NCBI GenBank assembly: GCA_965200465.1
Contig: OZ241358.1
Span: 372,001-436,000 of the forward strand
DNA: 64,000 nt
Direction of reading: 5' to 3'
Source: Azophilus sp965200465
Lineage (GTDB): Bacteria; Pseudomonadota; Gammaproteobacteria; Pseudomonadales; Azotimanducaceae
The position numbers were made by a program, and so were the translations under genes. A model generated the notes under the pieces. It was not told where the DNA came from. It worked only from the letters and a program-made list of their open reading frames with translations, and made no database searches. Of this stretch, positions 32,733-41,616 are shown in pieces; the first letter of the stretch is position 1, and each line of letters opens with the position of its first letter.

Positions 32733-35135
32733 CTAAAACAGGTCCTCCGGCTGGAGGTCCCGCCTGGCGCCGTTTTCGCCGTTGGCGTCGCGGCGCTGGC
32801 CGGCGTCCGCTTGGGGGGCGTGTTCGGCTAGGAAGTACTCGAAGATGGCGTTCCGTTGGCCGCTGGCGGCCAAGGCGCCGGTTGCGGGGTTGATCTTCAT
32901 GGACAGCACGCCGGGGGGCTGCGGCGGGCGCAATTCGGGGCGGCCTTTTAGGGCCTCGCGCATGTAGTCGATCCATATCGGCAAGGGCGTGCTGCTGCCG
33001 TACTCCCGCTCCCCAAGCGGGCTGTGGTCGGTGAAGCCCACCCAAACGGTGGTCGCCACCTCGGGGGTGAAGCCGTTGAACCAGGTGTCGGCGGCGTCGT
33101 CGGTGGTGCCGGTCTTGCCGGCCAAGTCGCTGCGCTCCAGCGTCCGCGCCCTTCTGCCGGTGCCGCGGCGCACCACGTCCTTAAGCATCTGATGCATGAT
33201 GAAGGCGTTGCGTTCGTCGATGGCCTGCGGCGCGGGCTCCGGCGCGTCGGCCAGCAGCTCCTGCAAGTTGGCGGGTTCCACCGCCGGGGCTTCCGGCGGC
33301 GCCTCCTCCGCTTCGTCGGCGGCCACCACGACCGGATAGGTCGGCTCGAAGACCACATCGCCGCCTAGGTCCAGCACCCGCTTCACGATGTGCGGCTGCA
33401 CCAGCCGGCCGCCGTTGGCGAACACGGCGTAGGCCGCCACCATGTCGATGGGGGTCACGGCCATGGTGCCGCCGCCGATGGCCAGTTGGGTGTTGCGCGG
33501 GAAGGTGCTGGTGTCGAAGCCGAAGCGGCGCACGTAGCGCAATGTGCGGCTGGCGCCGACCCGCATCAGCACCCGCATGGACACTAGGTTGATGGAGCGG
33601 TACAGCGCCTCGCGCAGGCGGGTGGGGCCTTTGTAGCGGCTGTCGAAGTTGTCCGGGCGGTACTGGGACTCCAGGTTGGCGTCGTCAAACACCAGCGGCG
33701 CGTCCATGAAGATGGAGGCGGGGGTGACGCCGGCGTCCAGAGCGGCGGAATAGACGAAGGGCTTGAAGCCGGAGCCGGGCTGCCGCGCCGCCTGCAGGGC
33801 GTGGTTGAACTGGTTCATGTGGAAATCGAAGCCGCCGTCCAGGGCCAGCACCGCGCCGGTGTTGGCGTCCATGGAGACCAGGGCGCCCTGTATGGCCGGC
33901 AACTGCGCCAGCCGCCAGCCCTCGTCCGTGGCCTCCAAGCGGATCAAATCGCCAACGCTTAGGACATCGCCAACGGCTTGCGGGCGCGGGCCGAGCGCAT
34001 CGACGCCGACATAGGGCCGCCAGCGCAGGCCCGCCAAGGGCAGCTCGACGTCGTCGCCAGCCGCCAGCCGCACCTTGACGGCGGCCTGCTCTTCGTTGAT
34101 GGCCACGACCGCAGCGGGCGCCAGGCCGCCGTATGCGGGCCGTTCCGCCAAGGCCGCCAAGGCCTCCTCCAAGTTCTCGAATTGGGCTTCCGGGCCGCGG
34201 TAGCCGTGGCGCCGGTCGTATGCGATCAGGCCCTTGCGCAGGGCTTCGGTGGCCGTGGCCTGCAAGCGGCCGTCCAGGGTGGTGTACACCTCGTAGCCGC
34301 CGGTGTAGAGGTCCGGGATGCGGCCGAGAAGCGTTTGCCGCACCCATTCCGCGGGAAAGGGCGCCGGCACGTCCAAGGCGCGGCCATGCACCTTGGCGCT
34401 GATGGGCGCGGCCGTCGCCTCACTGTACTCCGCCTCGCTGATGGAGCCTTGGCTGCGCATTCTGGACAGCACCAGGTTGCGCCGCCGCAGAGCCCGTTCC
34501 GGGCCGTTGATGGGGTTGCCGGCGGTGGGCGCCTGCAGCACCCCGGCCAGCATGGCCAATTGCGGCAGGTGCAGTTCCCGCAAGGGCTTGCCGTAGTAGG
34601 TGCGCGCCGCCGCCTCCGCGCCGTAGGCCCTTTTGCCGAAGGGCATCTCGTTGATGTAAAGCTCCAGGATTTCGTCCTTCGTCAACTCCCGTTCGATTTT
34701 TAAGGCCAGCAGCATCTCCTTGAACTTGCGCAGGAAGCGCCGCTCCAGGCTGAATGAAATGTTGCGCGCCAACTGCATGGTGATGGTGCTCGCGCCGGGG
34801 CCGAGGCTGCCGTCCGCCAGGAGGCTGCCGATCAGGCCGAAGGTGTCGTTGGTTAGGGAGATGAAGTCGATGCCGCGGTGTTGGTGGAACCTCTTGTCCT
34901 CGGTGTCCAGCAGGGCGTTGATGAAGTGATGCGGCACTTGGCCGAGAGTGATGGGAATGCGGCGGCGCTCCCCGAACTCGGCGATCAGCGCTCCGTCCGC
35001 GGTGAACACCCGCACCGGCGTTTCCAACCGCACATGTCTGTAGGTCTCAGCATCCGGAATCTGCGGATTCAGATAGAGGAAAACGCCGGCCAATGTCAGC
35101 CATATCCCACAGAAAAGGGTCCACGCCGTCCACAT
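32733..35135 (-). CDS. mrcA: Penicillin-binding protein 1A (bifunctional peptidoglycan synthase)
   Basis: Class A PBP of 800 aa. A short cytoplasmic start and one membrane helix ('FCGIWLTLAGVFLYLNP') are followed by the GT51 glycosyltransferase ('EDKRFHQHRGID', 'GASTITMQLARN', 'KEMLLALKIERELTKDEILE'). After an insert comes the transpeptidase with S455-G-F-K458, 'SINL' and 'AGKTGT'. It polymerises and cross-links peptidoglycan in the periplasm. ATG 35135 fits alignment with pseudomonad PBP1a; the frame continues upstream to TTG codons (35192, 35243) that would overlap pilM. An acidic Pro/Glu/Ala-rich insert before 'DERNAFIMHQ' and a hydrophilic tail are unremarkable. Divergent from pilM, as in Pseudomonas. 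Confidence 0.93.
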   Translation of the reverse strand: MWTAWTLFCGIWLTLAGVFLYLNPQIPDAETYRHVRLETPVRVFTADGALIAEFGERRRIPITLGQVPHHFINALLDTEDKRFHQHRGIDFISLTNDTFGLIGSLLADGSLGPGASTITMQLARNISFSLERRFLRKFKEMLLALKIERELTKDEILELYINEMPFGKRAYGAEAAARTYYGKPLRELHLPQLAMLAGVLQAPTAGNPINGPERALRRRNLVLSRMRSQGSISEAEYSEATAAPISAKVHGRALDVPAPFPAEWVRQTLLGRIPDLYTGGYEVYTTLDGRLQATATEALRKGLIAYDRRHGYRGPEAQFENLEEALAALAERPAYGGLAPAAVVAINEEQAAVKVRLAAGDDVELPLAGLRWRPYVGVDALGPRPQAVGDVLSVGDLIRLEATDEGWRLAQLPAIQGALVSMDANTGAVLALDGGFDFHMNQFNHALQAARQPGSGFKPFVYSAALDAGVTPASIFMDAPLVFDDANLESQYRPDNFDSRYKGPTRLREALYRSINLVSMRVLMRVGASRTLRYVRRFGFDTSTFPRNTQLAIGGGTMAVTPIDMVAAYAVFANGGRLVQPHIVKRVLDLGGDVVFEPTYPVVVAADEAEEAPPEAPAVEPANLQELLADAPEPAPQAIDERNAFIMHQMLKDVVRRGTGRRARTLERSDLAGKTGTTDDAADTWFNGFTPEVATTVWVGFTDHSPLGEREYGSSTPLPIWIDYMREALKGRPELRPPQPPGVLSMKINPATGALAASGQRNAIFEYFLAEHAPQADAGQRRDANGENGARRDLQPEDLF

Positions 35136-35181
35136 AATGGGGCGAACGAAGCGCCGGTGGCGGTGACGGGCTGATTGGTCG

Positions 35182-36126
35182 ATGTTTTTCAAGGGAAAGT
35201 CTGGAAACCTGTTGGGGGTGGACGTCGGCACCGCCTCGGTCAAGCTCTTGGAGCTGTCCGCACCGGGCGGCGCCCACCGAGTGGAGTTCTACGCAATGGA
35301 GCCGCTGCCTCCGCAAGCCGTGGTTGCTAAGCATATCAGCGATGCGCAAGCGGTGGGCCAAGCCCTTAGGCGCCTGCTGCCCCGTCCGTTCGGGAGGCGC
35401 AAGTGCGCCGCCGCCATTCCCGCCGCGTCCGCCGCGGTCAGCACTTTTGAGGTGGACGCCGCCTGTTCGGACGAGGAGGTGGATGCGCATGTAGTCGTTG
35501 ACGCCGAGCGCCATCTTCCCTGTCCCCTTGATGAGGCCGCCTACGACTTTGAGGTTCAGGGCCTGTCGGAGTCCAATCCCGGCCGAGCCGAAGTGCTGCT
35601 GGCCGCCTGCCGCAAGGACGGGCTTTCCAGCTTGCAGGCGGCCTTGCTTGCCGGCTCGCTCCGCCCCGTCGCCATTGAGACGGAAGCCTTCGCCCTAGCC
35701 CGGGCGGTGGCGCGAATGCGGCGTTGCGCGGATGCTGAACAGGGTGCCGTCGGGGTTCTGGACCTCGGGGCAACCGCCGTTAGGTTGCTGGTGTTCGATG
35801 GCGGGGGGCGTTGCCTGCATGAGCTTGAACAGCCGTTTGGCCGGGAGCCTCCGCCGGCCCGCAACGCCGTCGAGCAAGCTGTCCAAGCCTTGGCGTCCAG
35901 CCGCGCCGCTCGCGGCCGCAACGCCCTGGCCGCCCTCTATGTGGCGGGAGGCGGCGCCGCGGCTTGCCTGAACGAAGGGCTTGGCGCGGAACTCGGCCTG
36001 CCGACCCCCTTGGCCGACCCCTTTCAGGGCATGTCCGTAGCGCCGTCGGTGGACAAGCAGGCCCTCGGTCGGGACGCTCCGGCGCTTATGGTCGCCTGCG
36101 GGCTGGCGCTCAGGAGCTTCCCGTGA
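35182..36126 (+). CDS. pilM: Type IV pilus assembly protein PilM
   Basis: The 314-aa actin-like ATPase-fold protein starts 'MFFKGKSGNLLGVDVGTASVKLLEL', with the 'GVDVG' phosphate loop and later 'GVLDLGATAVRLLVFD' and 'LYVAGGGAA'. PilM sits at the cytoplasmic face and binds the PilN tail to build the pilus alignment subcomplex. Its stop overlaps pilN by GTGA (36123-36126). The order pilMNOPQ with coupled genes is the standard gammaproteobacterial operon. Confidence 0.93.
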   Translation: MFFKGKSGNLLGVDVGTASVKLLELSAPGGAHRVEFYAMEPLPPQAVVAKHISDAQAVGQALRRLLPRPFGRRKCAAAIPAASAAVSTFEVDAACSDEEVDAHVVVDAERHLPCPLDEAAYDFEVQGLSESNPGRAEVLLAACRKDGLSSLQAALLAGSLRPVAIETEAFALARAVARMRRCADAEQGAVGVLDLGATAVRLLVFDGGGRCLHELEQPFGREPPPARNAVEQAVQALASSRAARGRNALAALYVAGGGAAACLNEGLGAELGLPTPLADPFQGMSVAPSVDKQALGRDAPALMVACGLALRSFP

Positions 36127-36728
36127 CGCCAACCATCAACTTGCTGCCGTGGCGGGAGTGGGAGCGGCGGCGCCTAAACGGCCTGTTCCTGCTTCAGCTT
36201 GGCGGCGTTCTGGCGGCTGGCTTGGCGGTGGTGGGGGCGGCGGGCCTGAGCCTGCACGGGACGATTGCGGCGCAGCAGGCCGGCAACGCCTCCCTGCGCG
36301 AGGAGGTTGGCGGCCTCAACGAGCGCCTAGCGAAAATCCATCGGCTGCTGCAAAGGCGCGACGATTTGCTTGAGCGCATCGGCGGCGTACAGGCCTTGGA
36401 GGTTGAGCGCGCCGCCATCGTTCGCTTGTTTGACGAACTGGCCAACGCGCTGCCGGAGGAAACGCACTACCAAGCCGTCGAGTTGCAGGGAGGCGTTCTC
36501 TCCCTGACTGGGGTGGCCGCATCGAGCGGCGGCGTGGCCGCGTTGCTGCGCAACCTAAACCGCTCGGCTTGGTTCGAGCAGGCCAATTTGGTCAGCATCG
36601 AAGAGGCCCCGGAAGGCGCCGCCTACGGTTCGGGTGCCGGCGTTTTCCGCCTCACCGCCGTTCGCGTTGGCGCTTGCCTGGCGGCAGGCGCGGTCGGGCA
36701 GTTCGGAGCAGGGGAGCGTTGCGGCTGA
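36123..36728 (+). CDS. pilN: Type IV pilus assembly protein PilN
   Basis: GTG 36123 gives 201 aa that open with the diagnostic 'TPTINLLPWREWERRR', the PilM-binding cytoplasmic motif. A membrane helix and a periplasmic coiled-coil/ferredoxin-like domain follow. It pairs with PilO in the inner membrane. The open frame extends upstream into pilM but the INLLPWR motif fixes the start. The C-terminal ~25 residues are Gly/Ala-rich and may be unstructured. pilO begins one base after the stop. Confidence 0.92.
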   Translation: MTPTINLLPWREWERRRLNGLFLLQLGGVLAAGLAVVGAAGLSLHGTIAAQQAGNASLREEVGGLNERLAKIHRLLQRRDDLLERIGGVQALEVERAAIVRLFDELANALPEETHYQAVELQGGVLSLTGVAASSGGVAALLRNLNRSAWFEQANLVSIEEAPEGAAYGSGAGVFRLTAVRVGACLAAGAVGQFGAGERCG

Positions 36729-36729
36729 C

Positions 36730-37338
36730 ATGGGACGGTTGGCATTGGTCGATGCGTGGCGGGCGGGCCTTGGCGGCCTTGAAGTGCGCCGCATTGGCGC
36801 TTGGCCGGTGGCGGCCAGAGCGGCGATGCTGGCCGCGCTTTTCGCCGCCGCCCTTGCCGGCGGATACTGGCTGGCCCTGTCGGACATGGCGGCGGAGCTC
36901 AAGCGGCTTGAAGCCGTGGAGAGGTCTCTGCGCGAGGAACGCGCCGCCAAGGCGTTGACGGCCGGCCGCCTTGATGAGGTTAGGGCGCAGAGCCAAGCGG
37001 TCGAGGCAGTCTGGGCGGCGAAGCGCCTCTTGCTGCCGGCGGAGATGCGCCTGCCGGAGTTGCTGGACGGCATCGCGCAGGCGGCGGCGGCCAACGGCTT
37101 GAGCGTCCAAGGCATTGAGCTTGCGCAGTTGCGGCGCTCCGGTTTCCGCGCCGAACTGCCCATGAGCGTCGCGCTGGTTGGGCGCTACCACCAGTTCGGC
37201 GCCTTCTTGAGCGCTGCGGCTGACCTGCCGCGCATCGTCACTTGGCATGACTTCGAACTCCGCCCGGCGCGGCAAGCCGAGGGGCTGCGGCTGCGCATCG
37301 CCGCCAAAACCTACGCCTATTTGGGAGACGCCGAATGA
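36730..37338 (+). CDS. pilO: Type IV pilus assembly protein PilO
   Basis: The 202-aa product has a cytoplasmic start, a single membrane helix ('AAMLAALFAAALAGGYWLAL'), a coiled-coil segment ('LKRLEAVERSLREERAAKAL') and a periplasmic domain with 'QFGAFLSAAADLPRIV', characteristic of PilO. It heterodimerises with PilN. ATG 36730 is chosen because it begins just after pilN and gives the usual length; the frame upstream overlaps pilN. Its end overlaps pilP by ATGA. Confidence 0.9.
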   Translation: MGRLALVDAWRAGLGGLEVRRIGAWPVAARAAMLAALFAAALAGGYWLALSDMAAELKRLEAVERSLREERAAKALTAGRLDEVRAQSQAVEAVWAAKRLLLPAEMRLPELLDGIAQAAAANGLSVQGIELAQLRRSGFRAELPMSVALVGRYHQFGAFLSAAADLPRIVTWHDFELRPARQAEGLRLRIAAKTYAYLGDAE

Positions 37339-37874
37339 AACGAATGCTCCACGCCATGGCGGTTGCCGCATGGTGCCTCGTCTTGAGCGCTTGCCGGGAG
37401 CCGGTGCCGCCGGCTGCGGTTGCGGCCTTCACGGAGGAGGCGGGCCGGTTGCCTGGAACGGCCTCCGCGCCGCCGCCGGACTTTGCCAACGCGGCAAGTT
37501 CCGCATACGCGGCCGATGGCCGGCGCAGTCCCTTTGCGCCGCCGGGTTCCCGCGGCAAGCCGGCGCCCGCCGCCTTGGCGACCGGGCCGGCGCCGAAGCG
37601 CCGTCGTCCCAGGCAGTACTTGGAGGGTTTTTCCCTATCGGACTTGGCGTGGGTGGGCCTGTTGTCCCGAGGCGCGGACCGTCGAGCCCTGGTGCGGGAC
37701 GGCGAAGGCAAGGTGCATCAGGTTCGCGTGGGCGACTATTTGGGCGGCCATCATGGCCGAGTCCAGCGCATTGGCGACGCCTCAATCGAGCTTGTGGAGC
37801 TGGTTCCCGAAGGCGGCGGTTGGGCGCGGCGGCGGCGCACCTTGGCCGCTTCGCCAGCGGAGGCGACGCCATGA
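37335..37874 (+). CDS. pilP: Type IV pilus lipoprotein PilP
   Basis: The 179-aa protein has a lipoprotein signal with lipobox 'LSAC' (Cys at residue 20). After a Pro/Ala-rich spacer containing 'DGRRSPFAPP', the typical PilP core follows: 'LEGFSLSDLAWVGLLSRG', 'GKVHQVRVGDYLGGHHGRV'. PilP connects PilN/PilO in the inner membrane to the PilQ secretin. Coupled on both sides by ATGA overlaps. Confidence 0.93.
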   Translation: MKRMLHAMAVAAWCLVLSACREPVPPAAVAAFTEEAGRLPGTASAPPPDFANAASSAYAADGRRSPFAPPGSRGKPAPAALATGPAPKRRRPRQYLEGFSLSDLAWVGLLSRGADRRALVRDGEGKVHQVRVGDYLGGHHGRVQRIGDASIELVELVPEGGGWARRRRTLAASPAEATP

Positions 37875-39259
37875 GGGTTGCAACCGCGCTCCTGGTGCTG
37901 GCGGCGCTGGCGGCGGCCGGCAATCGAGCCGTCGCCGAACAGCCGGTCGCCGAGCCGGGAGGAGAAGACGGCCCTCTGTCCCTTGATTTTCAGGACATTG
38001 AAGTGCGGGCGGCGCTGCAGCTCATCGCGGACTTCACCGGCCTGAACCTAGTGGCGAGCGATGCGGTGGCCGGCCGCATCACGCTGCATCTCGATGCAGT
38101 GCCTTGGCGTCAAGCGCTGGAGTTGATATTGCAGGCCAATGGCCTGGACCACCGCCAGCTGGGCAACGTTCTGTTGGTCGCCCCGGCGGCGGAAATCGCC
38201 GCCGCGGAGCAGCGGCGGCTGGAGAACGAACGGCGGCTGCAGGAGCTTGCGCCAGTGCATACGGAACACATTCGAGTCGGCTACGCCCGAGCCGCCGATC
38301 TTTGGTCCCTGTTCAACGCCGCCGCCGAGCAGGATGCTTGGTCCGCGGAGCAAAGCAGCGCCCTGATCGATGAGCGCACCAACGCCATCATCTTCACCGG
38401 AACGGCGCAGCAAATCGAACAGTTCCGCAGCATCGTCAAAGCCTTGGACGTGCCCGCCCGCCAAGTGCTGATCGAGTCCCGAATCATCACCGTCAACAGC
38501 AACTTCTCGCGGCGGTTCGGGGTGCGTTGGGGCGGCGGCGGCATCGACAGCGGGGACGAACGGGCGTTGCGCTTTGGCGGCTCCCTAAAGACCTTGGGGG
38601 AACTGCAAAACTCCCTGGCCGACCCCAGCAAGGCCAGCGTGATCTCAAGCCCGGACGATCTGGTCGTCGATCTCGGTGTGCTGAACGAAGGCGCCTCCAG
38701 CGTCGGCGTCGGCGTCACTGGAGACAGCTATCTCATCGATTTGGAGATTTCGGCGCTGGAGGCCGAAGGCAACGCCGAAGTGATGGCGCGCCCGAAGGTC
38801 GTCATGGCGGACAAGTCTCGGGCCAGAATCGAATCCGGGGTTGAGATTCCCTATCAGGAGGCGAGCAGCAGCGGCGCCACCTCCACCTCCTTCAAGGACG
38901 CCGTGCTGGCCCTGGAGGTGATGCCCCGCATTACGCCGGACGACCGCATCATCATGGACATCAACGTCAAGCAGGACAATGTGGGGCGAATCTTCAACGG
39001 CGTCCCGTCCATCAACACCAACGAGATCCAAACGGAGGTGCTGCTCAACGATGGGGAGACCGTGGTGCTTGGCGGCATTTTCCAGACGGACCGCAATCTG
39101 GCGACGGAGAAAACGCCCCTGTTGGGCGAGCTGCCTCTGCTGGGTCGGCTGTTTCGCCGCACATACAAGCGGGACGACAAGCAGGAGCTGTTGATTTTCA
39201 TCACGCCCCGCATCATGCCGGCGAATGCGCGTGGCAAGCCGGGCGGCGAAGACGCTTGA
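37871..39259 (+). CDS. pilQ: Type IV pilus secretin PilQ, short form without AMIN domain
   Basis: The 462-aa protein has a signal peptide ending '...NRAVAEQ', then an STN/secretin N0-N1 part ('LDFQDIEVRAALQLIADFTG', 'LLVAPAAEIAAAE') and the secretin core ('AEVMARPKVVMADKSRARIE', 'GETVVLGGIFQ', 'PLLGELPLLGRLFRR'). It forms the outer-membrane gate for the pilus. Typical gammaproteobacterial PilQ is about 700 aa, with one or two AMIN domains after the signal peptide; these are missing here. The ATG overlaps the pilP stop and a good signal peptide follows, so the short form looks native rather than a mis-called start. Confidence 0.92.
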   Translation: MRVATALLVLAALAAAGNRAVAEQPVAEPGGEDGPLSLDFQDIEVRAALQLIADFTGLNLVASDAVAGRITLHLDAVPWRQALELILQANGLDHRQLGNVLLVAPAAEIAAAEQRRLENERRLQELAPVHTEHIRVGYARAADLWSLFNAAAEQDAWSAEQSSALIDERTNAIIFTGTAQQIEQFRSIVKALDVPARQVLIESRIITVNSNFSRRFGVRWGGGGIDSGDERALRFGGSLKTLGELQNSLADPSKASVISSPDDLVVDLGVLNEGASSVGVGVTGDSYLIDLEISALEAEGNAEVMARPKVVMADKSRARIESGVEIPYQEASSSGATSTSFKDAVLALEVMPRITPDDRIIMDINVKQDNVGRIFNGVPSINTNEIQTEVLLNDGETVVLGGIFQTDRNLATEKTPLLGELPLLGRLFRRTYKRDDKQELLIFITPRIMPANARGKPGGEDA

Positions 39260-39308
39260 TTGTCGGGCGCACAATGCTTCGCCGCCCGGCAAGGCGTAAA
39301 ATCCGGCC

Positions 39309-39836
39309 ATGCTGCAGAGCATTTACCTAATCGGCCTGATGGGCTCGGGCAAGACGTCGGTGGGCCGGCACTTGGCCAAATCCCTAGGGCGGGAGTTTTG
39401 GGACTCGGACCAGGTGATCGAGCAGCGCACCGGGGCGCCCATTGCCTGGATCTTCGATTTGGAGGGAGAGCAGGCGTTTAGGGACCGCGAGCAAGCGGTC
39501 ATTGACGAGCTGACCGGCAAGGAGGGCATCGTGCTCGCCACCGGCGGCGGCGCTGTGCTGCGGGCCGACAACCGACGGACGCTGCGCAGCAGAGGCTGCG
39601 TGGTGCATCTGGACGGTTCGGTGGATCGACTGCTGAAGCGCATCGGCAAGGACAAGAGCCGCCCGCTGCTGCAGCAGGGTGACGCCCGAGCCACCTTGCA
39701 GCGGTTGCGGGCGGAGCGTCACCCCCTCTACGATGAGGTGGCGGACTATCGGTTCTCGCCCGCCGGCGCCGGCGCCCGGGCGTTGGCCCAAGACATCGAA
39801 AGAACATTGCGGCGGGACGGAGTCATTCGTGATTGA
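39309..39836 (+). CDS. aroK: Shikimate kinase
   Basis: The 175-aa P-loop kinase has 'LIGLMGSGKTSVGRHLAKSL', the shikimate-binding 'FWDSDQVIEQRTG', 'GEQAFRDRE' and 'ATGGGAVL'. It phosphorylates shikimate in aromatic amino acid biosynthesis. It follows pilQ by ~50 bp and its end overlaps aroB by 8 nt, the usual pilQ-aroK-aroB order. Confidence 0.95.
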   Translation: MLQSIYLIGLMGSGKTSVGRHLAKSLGREFWDSDQVIEQRTGAPIAWIFDLEGEQAFRDREQAVIDELTGKEGIVLATGGGAVLRADNRRTLRSRGCVVHLDGSVDRLLKRIGKDKSRPLLQQGDARATLQRLRAERHPLYDEVADYRFSPAGAGARALAQDIERTLRRDGVIRD

Positions 39837-40917
39837 ACTACAGGTGGATCTGGGCGAGCGCACCTATCCGGTTCTTGTCGGGGCGGGCCTCTTGGGCAAG
39901 CCGGGCCTGCTCTCTCCCTATCTCCGCGGCGCCCAGGCGATGGTGGTCACCAACAAAACCGTCTCGCCCTTGTTTTTGGACAAGCTGCTCGGCAGCCTTG
40001 GCGGGGTCGATGCGGATGTGGTGGAGCTCGACGATGGGGAGCGGTTCAAGACCTTGGCGACCTACTCCCGCGTCATTGACGCCTTGATGGGCAAACGCCA
40101 CAACCGCACCACCACCCTGATAGCCTTGGGCGGCGGCGTGGTCGGCGACGTCGCCGGCTTCGCCGCCGCCACTTTTCAGCGCGGCGTCTCCTTCATCCAG
40201 GCGCCCACCACCTTGCTGGCGCAGGTGGATTCCTCGGTGGGCGGCAAAACCGGCGTCAACCATGCCGACGGCAAAAACATGATCGGCGCCTTCCACCAGC
40301 CTAGCTGCGTTGTGGCGGACATCGAGGCGCTGCAGACCCTGCCGGAGCGCGAGTACCGCGCCGGGCTTGCCGAAGTGGTTAAGTACGGCGTGATTTGGAG
40401 CGATGGGTTTTTCGCTTGGTTGGAAGGCCAGTCCGACAGGCTTAAGCGTCGGTCGCCGGACGCCTTGGTGGAGGCCGTGCGCCGCTCCTGCGGCATCAAG
40501 GCGGCAGTGGTGGGGCGGGATGAGCGGGAGCGGGACTTGAGGGCGATTCTCAACTACGGCCACACCTTCGCCCACGCCTTGGAGACCCTAACCGGCTACA
40601 GCCAACTGCTGCACGGCGAGGCGGTGGCCATCGGCATGGCGGCGGCGGCGGATTGCGCCCGGCGCCACGGCCTGCTGGCCGCAGACGCCGTGCAGCGCAT
40701 CGTCGCCCTGCTGGCCGCCTTGGACCTGCCGACGCGGATGCCGGCGGGCACGGACGCCAAGGCCATGCTGCAGGTCATGGGCATGGACAAGAAGGTGCAG
40801 GACGGCCGCCTGCGCTTGGTGCTGCCGGAGCGCATCGGCGCCGTGCGCGTCACCGACCGGATAGACCGGCAAGCCTTGGCGCGCACCCTGGATGCGGCCA
40901 TTGGCGCCGCCGCCTAG
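39829..40917 (+). CDS. aroB: 3-dehydroquinate synthase
   Basis: The 362-aa enzyme starts at GTG 39829 ('IELQVDLGERTYPVLVGAGL'). It carries 'DGERFKTL', 'ALGGGVVGDVAGFAAATFQR', 'DSSVGGKTGVNH' and 'NYGHTFAHALE' (zinc-binding His). It cyclises DAHP to 3-dehydroquinate with transient NAD+ use. The frame extends upstream into aroK, but homology fixes the GTG. Its stop overlaps the convergent vsr gene by 4 bp. Confidence 0.95.
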   Translation: MIELQVDLGERTYPVLVGAGLLGKPGLLSPYLRGAQAMVVTNKTVSPLFLDKLLGSLGGVDADVVELDDGERFKTLATYSRVIDALMGKRHNRTTTLIALGGGVVGDVAGFAAATFQRGVSFIQAPTTLLAQVDSSVGGKTGVNHADGKNMIGAFHQPSCVVADIEALQTLPEREYRAGLAEVVKYGVIWSDGFFAWLEGQSDRLKRRSPDALVEAVRRSCGIKAAVVGRDERERDLRAILNYGHTFAHALETLTGYSQLLHGEAVAIGMAAAADCARRHGLLAADAVQRIVALLAALDLPTRMPAGTDAKAMLQVMGMDKKVQDGRLRLVLPERIGAVRVTDRIDRQALARTLDAAIGAAA

Positions 40918-41336
40918 TTGCCTTGCCGCGGTCCATCCAAGAAGGCTCTGATGCGCTCCCCCAAGGCGTCCCGCTCCTTGATTTCGCACTCCCAAATCAC
41001 CAGCGCCTGCCAGCCCAGCTGCTTCAGTTCGTCTAGGTTTTGCGCATCGCGCTCCACGTTGCGGCGCAGTTTGTGCCGCCAATAGGCGCGGTTGGTCTTG
41101 GGCGTGCGCTCTCCCCGCGGGCAACTGTGCCGATGCCAAAAGCAGCCGTGGACGAATATCGCCTTGCGCCTTGAGGCAAACACCAAGTCCGGCCGCCCCG
41201 GCAGCCGAGCGCCGTGCAGGCGGTAGCGGTAGCCCAAGCCGTGGGTGAGGCGGCGCACCACCATCTCCGGCGTGGTGTTGGTGCTGCGGATGGCCGCCAT
41301 GATGCGGCTGCGCTCCGCGGAAGGCGCTTGGGTCAT
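40914..41336 (-). CDS. vsr: Very short patch repair endonuclease
   Basis: The 140-aa protein has the Vsr pattern 'RSRIMAAIRSTNTTPEMVVR', 'LPGRPDLVFASRRKAIFVHG' (catalytic Asp in 'GRPDLVF'), 'CFWHRHSCPRGERTPKTNRAYW' zinc-site residues and 'LVIWECEI'. Vsr nicks beside T:G mismatches that arise by deamination of 5-methylcytosine. It normally accompanies a cytosine-5 methyltransferase, which is not in the window. The ATG at 41336 removes a 22-residue upstream extension that lacks family similarity. Confidence 0.92.
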   Translation of the reverse strand: MTQAPSAERSRIMAAIRSTNTTPEMVVRRLTHGLGYRYRLHGARLPGRPDLVFASRRKAIFVHGCFWHRHSCPRGERTPKTNRAYWRHKLRRNVERDAQNLDELKQLGWQALVIWECEIKERDALGERIRAFLDGPRQGN

Positions 41337-41616
41337 TTTCGGAGCAGGGCTCTGCGCCTGCGCCGAATCGCCCACCCTAGGCCTCCCGCTTCGCGGCTGC
41401 ATTGGTTGGTCTGTCCTTGGCGCTCCCCTGGTCCCGGCTGGCCAACGGCAGCGGGCGAAGGCTGTTGCCGGGCAGGGGCGAGTCAGGCGGGAACATCATG
41501 GACGGAATTATGCCAGTTTGAGGCAAAGGGGCCACTGCGTTGCGCGGCCACGGGCAGGATGTGGGGTTGGCGGCAGGCGCTGGCCGCTGCAATGCGGCCA
41601 GCGCTTGCGGATCCGA

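Noticed and set aside
32657..32893. Plus-strand ORF starting with a hydrophobic leader after the AIPR gene
   Set aside because: After ~20 hydrophobic residues it becomes Arg/Gly-rich and antisense to the PBP1a 3' end; it looks accidental.
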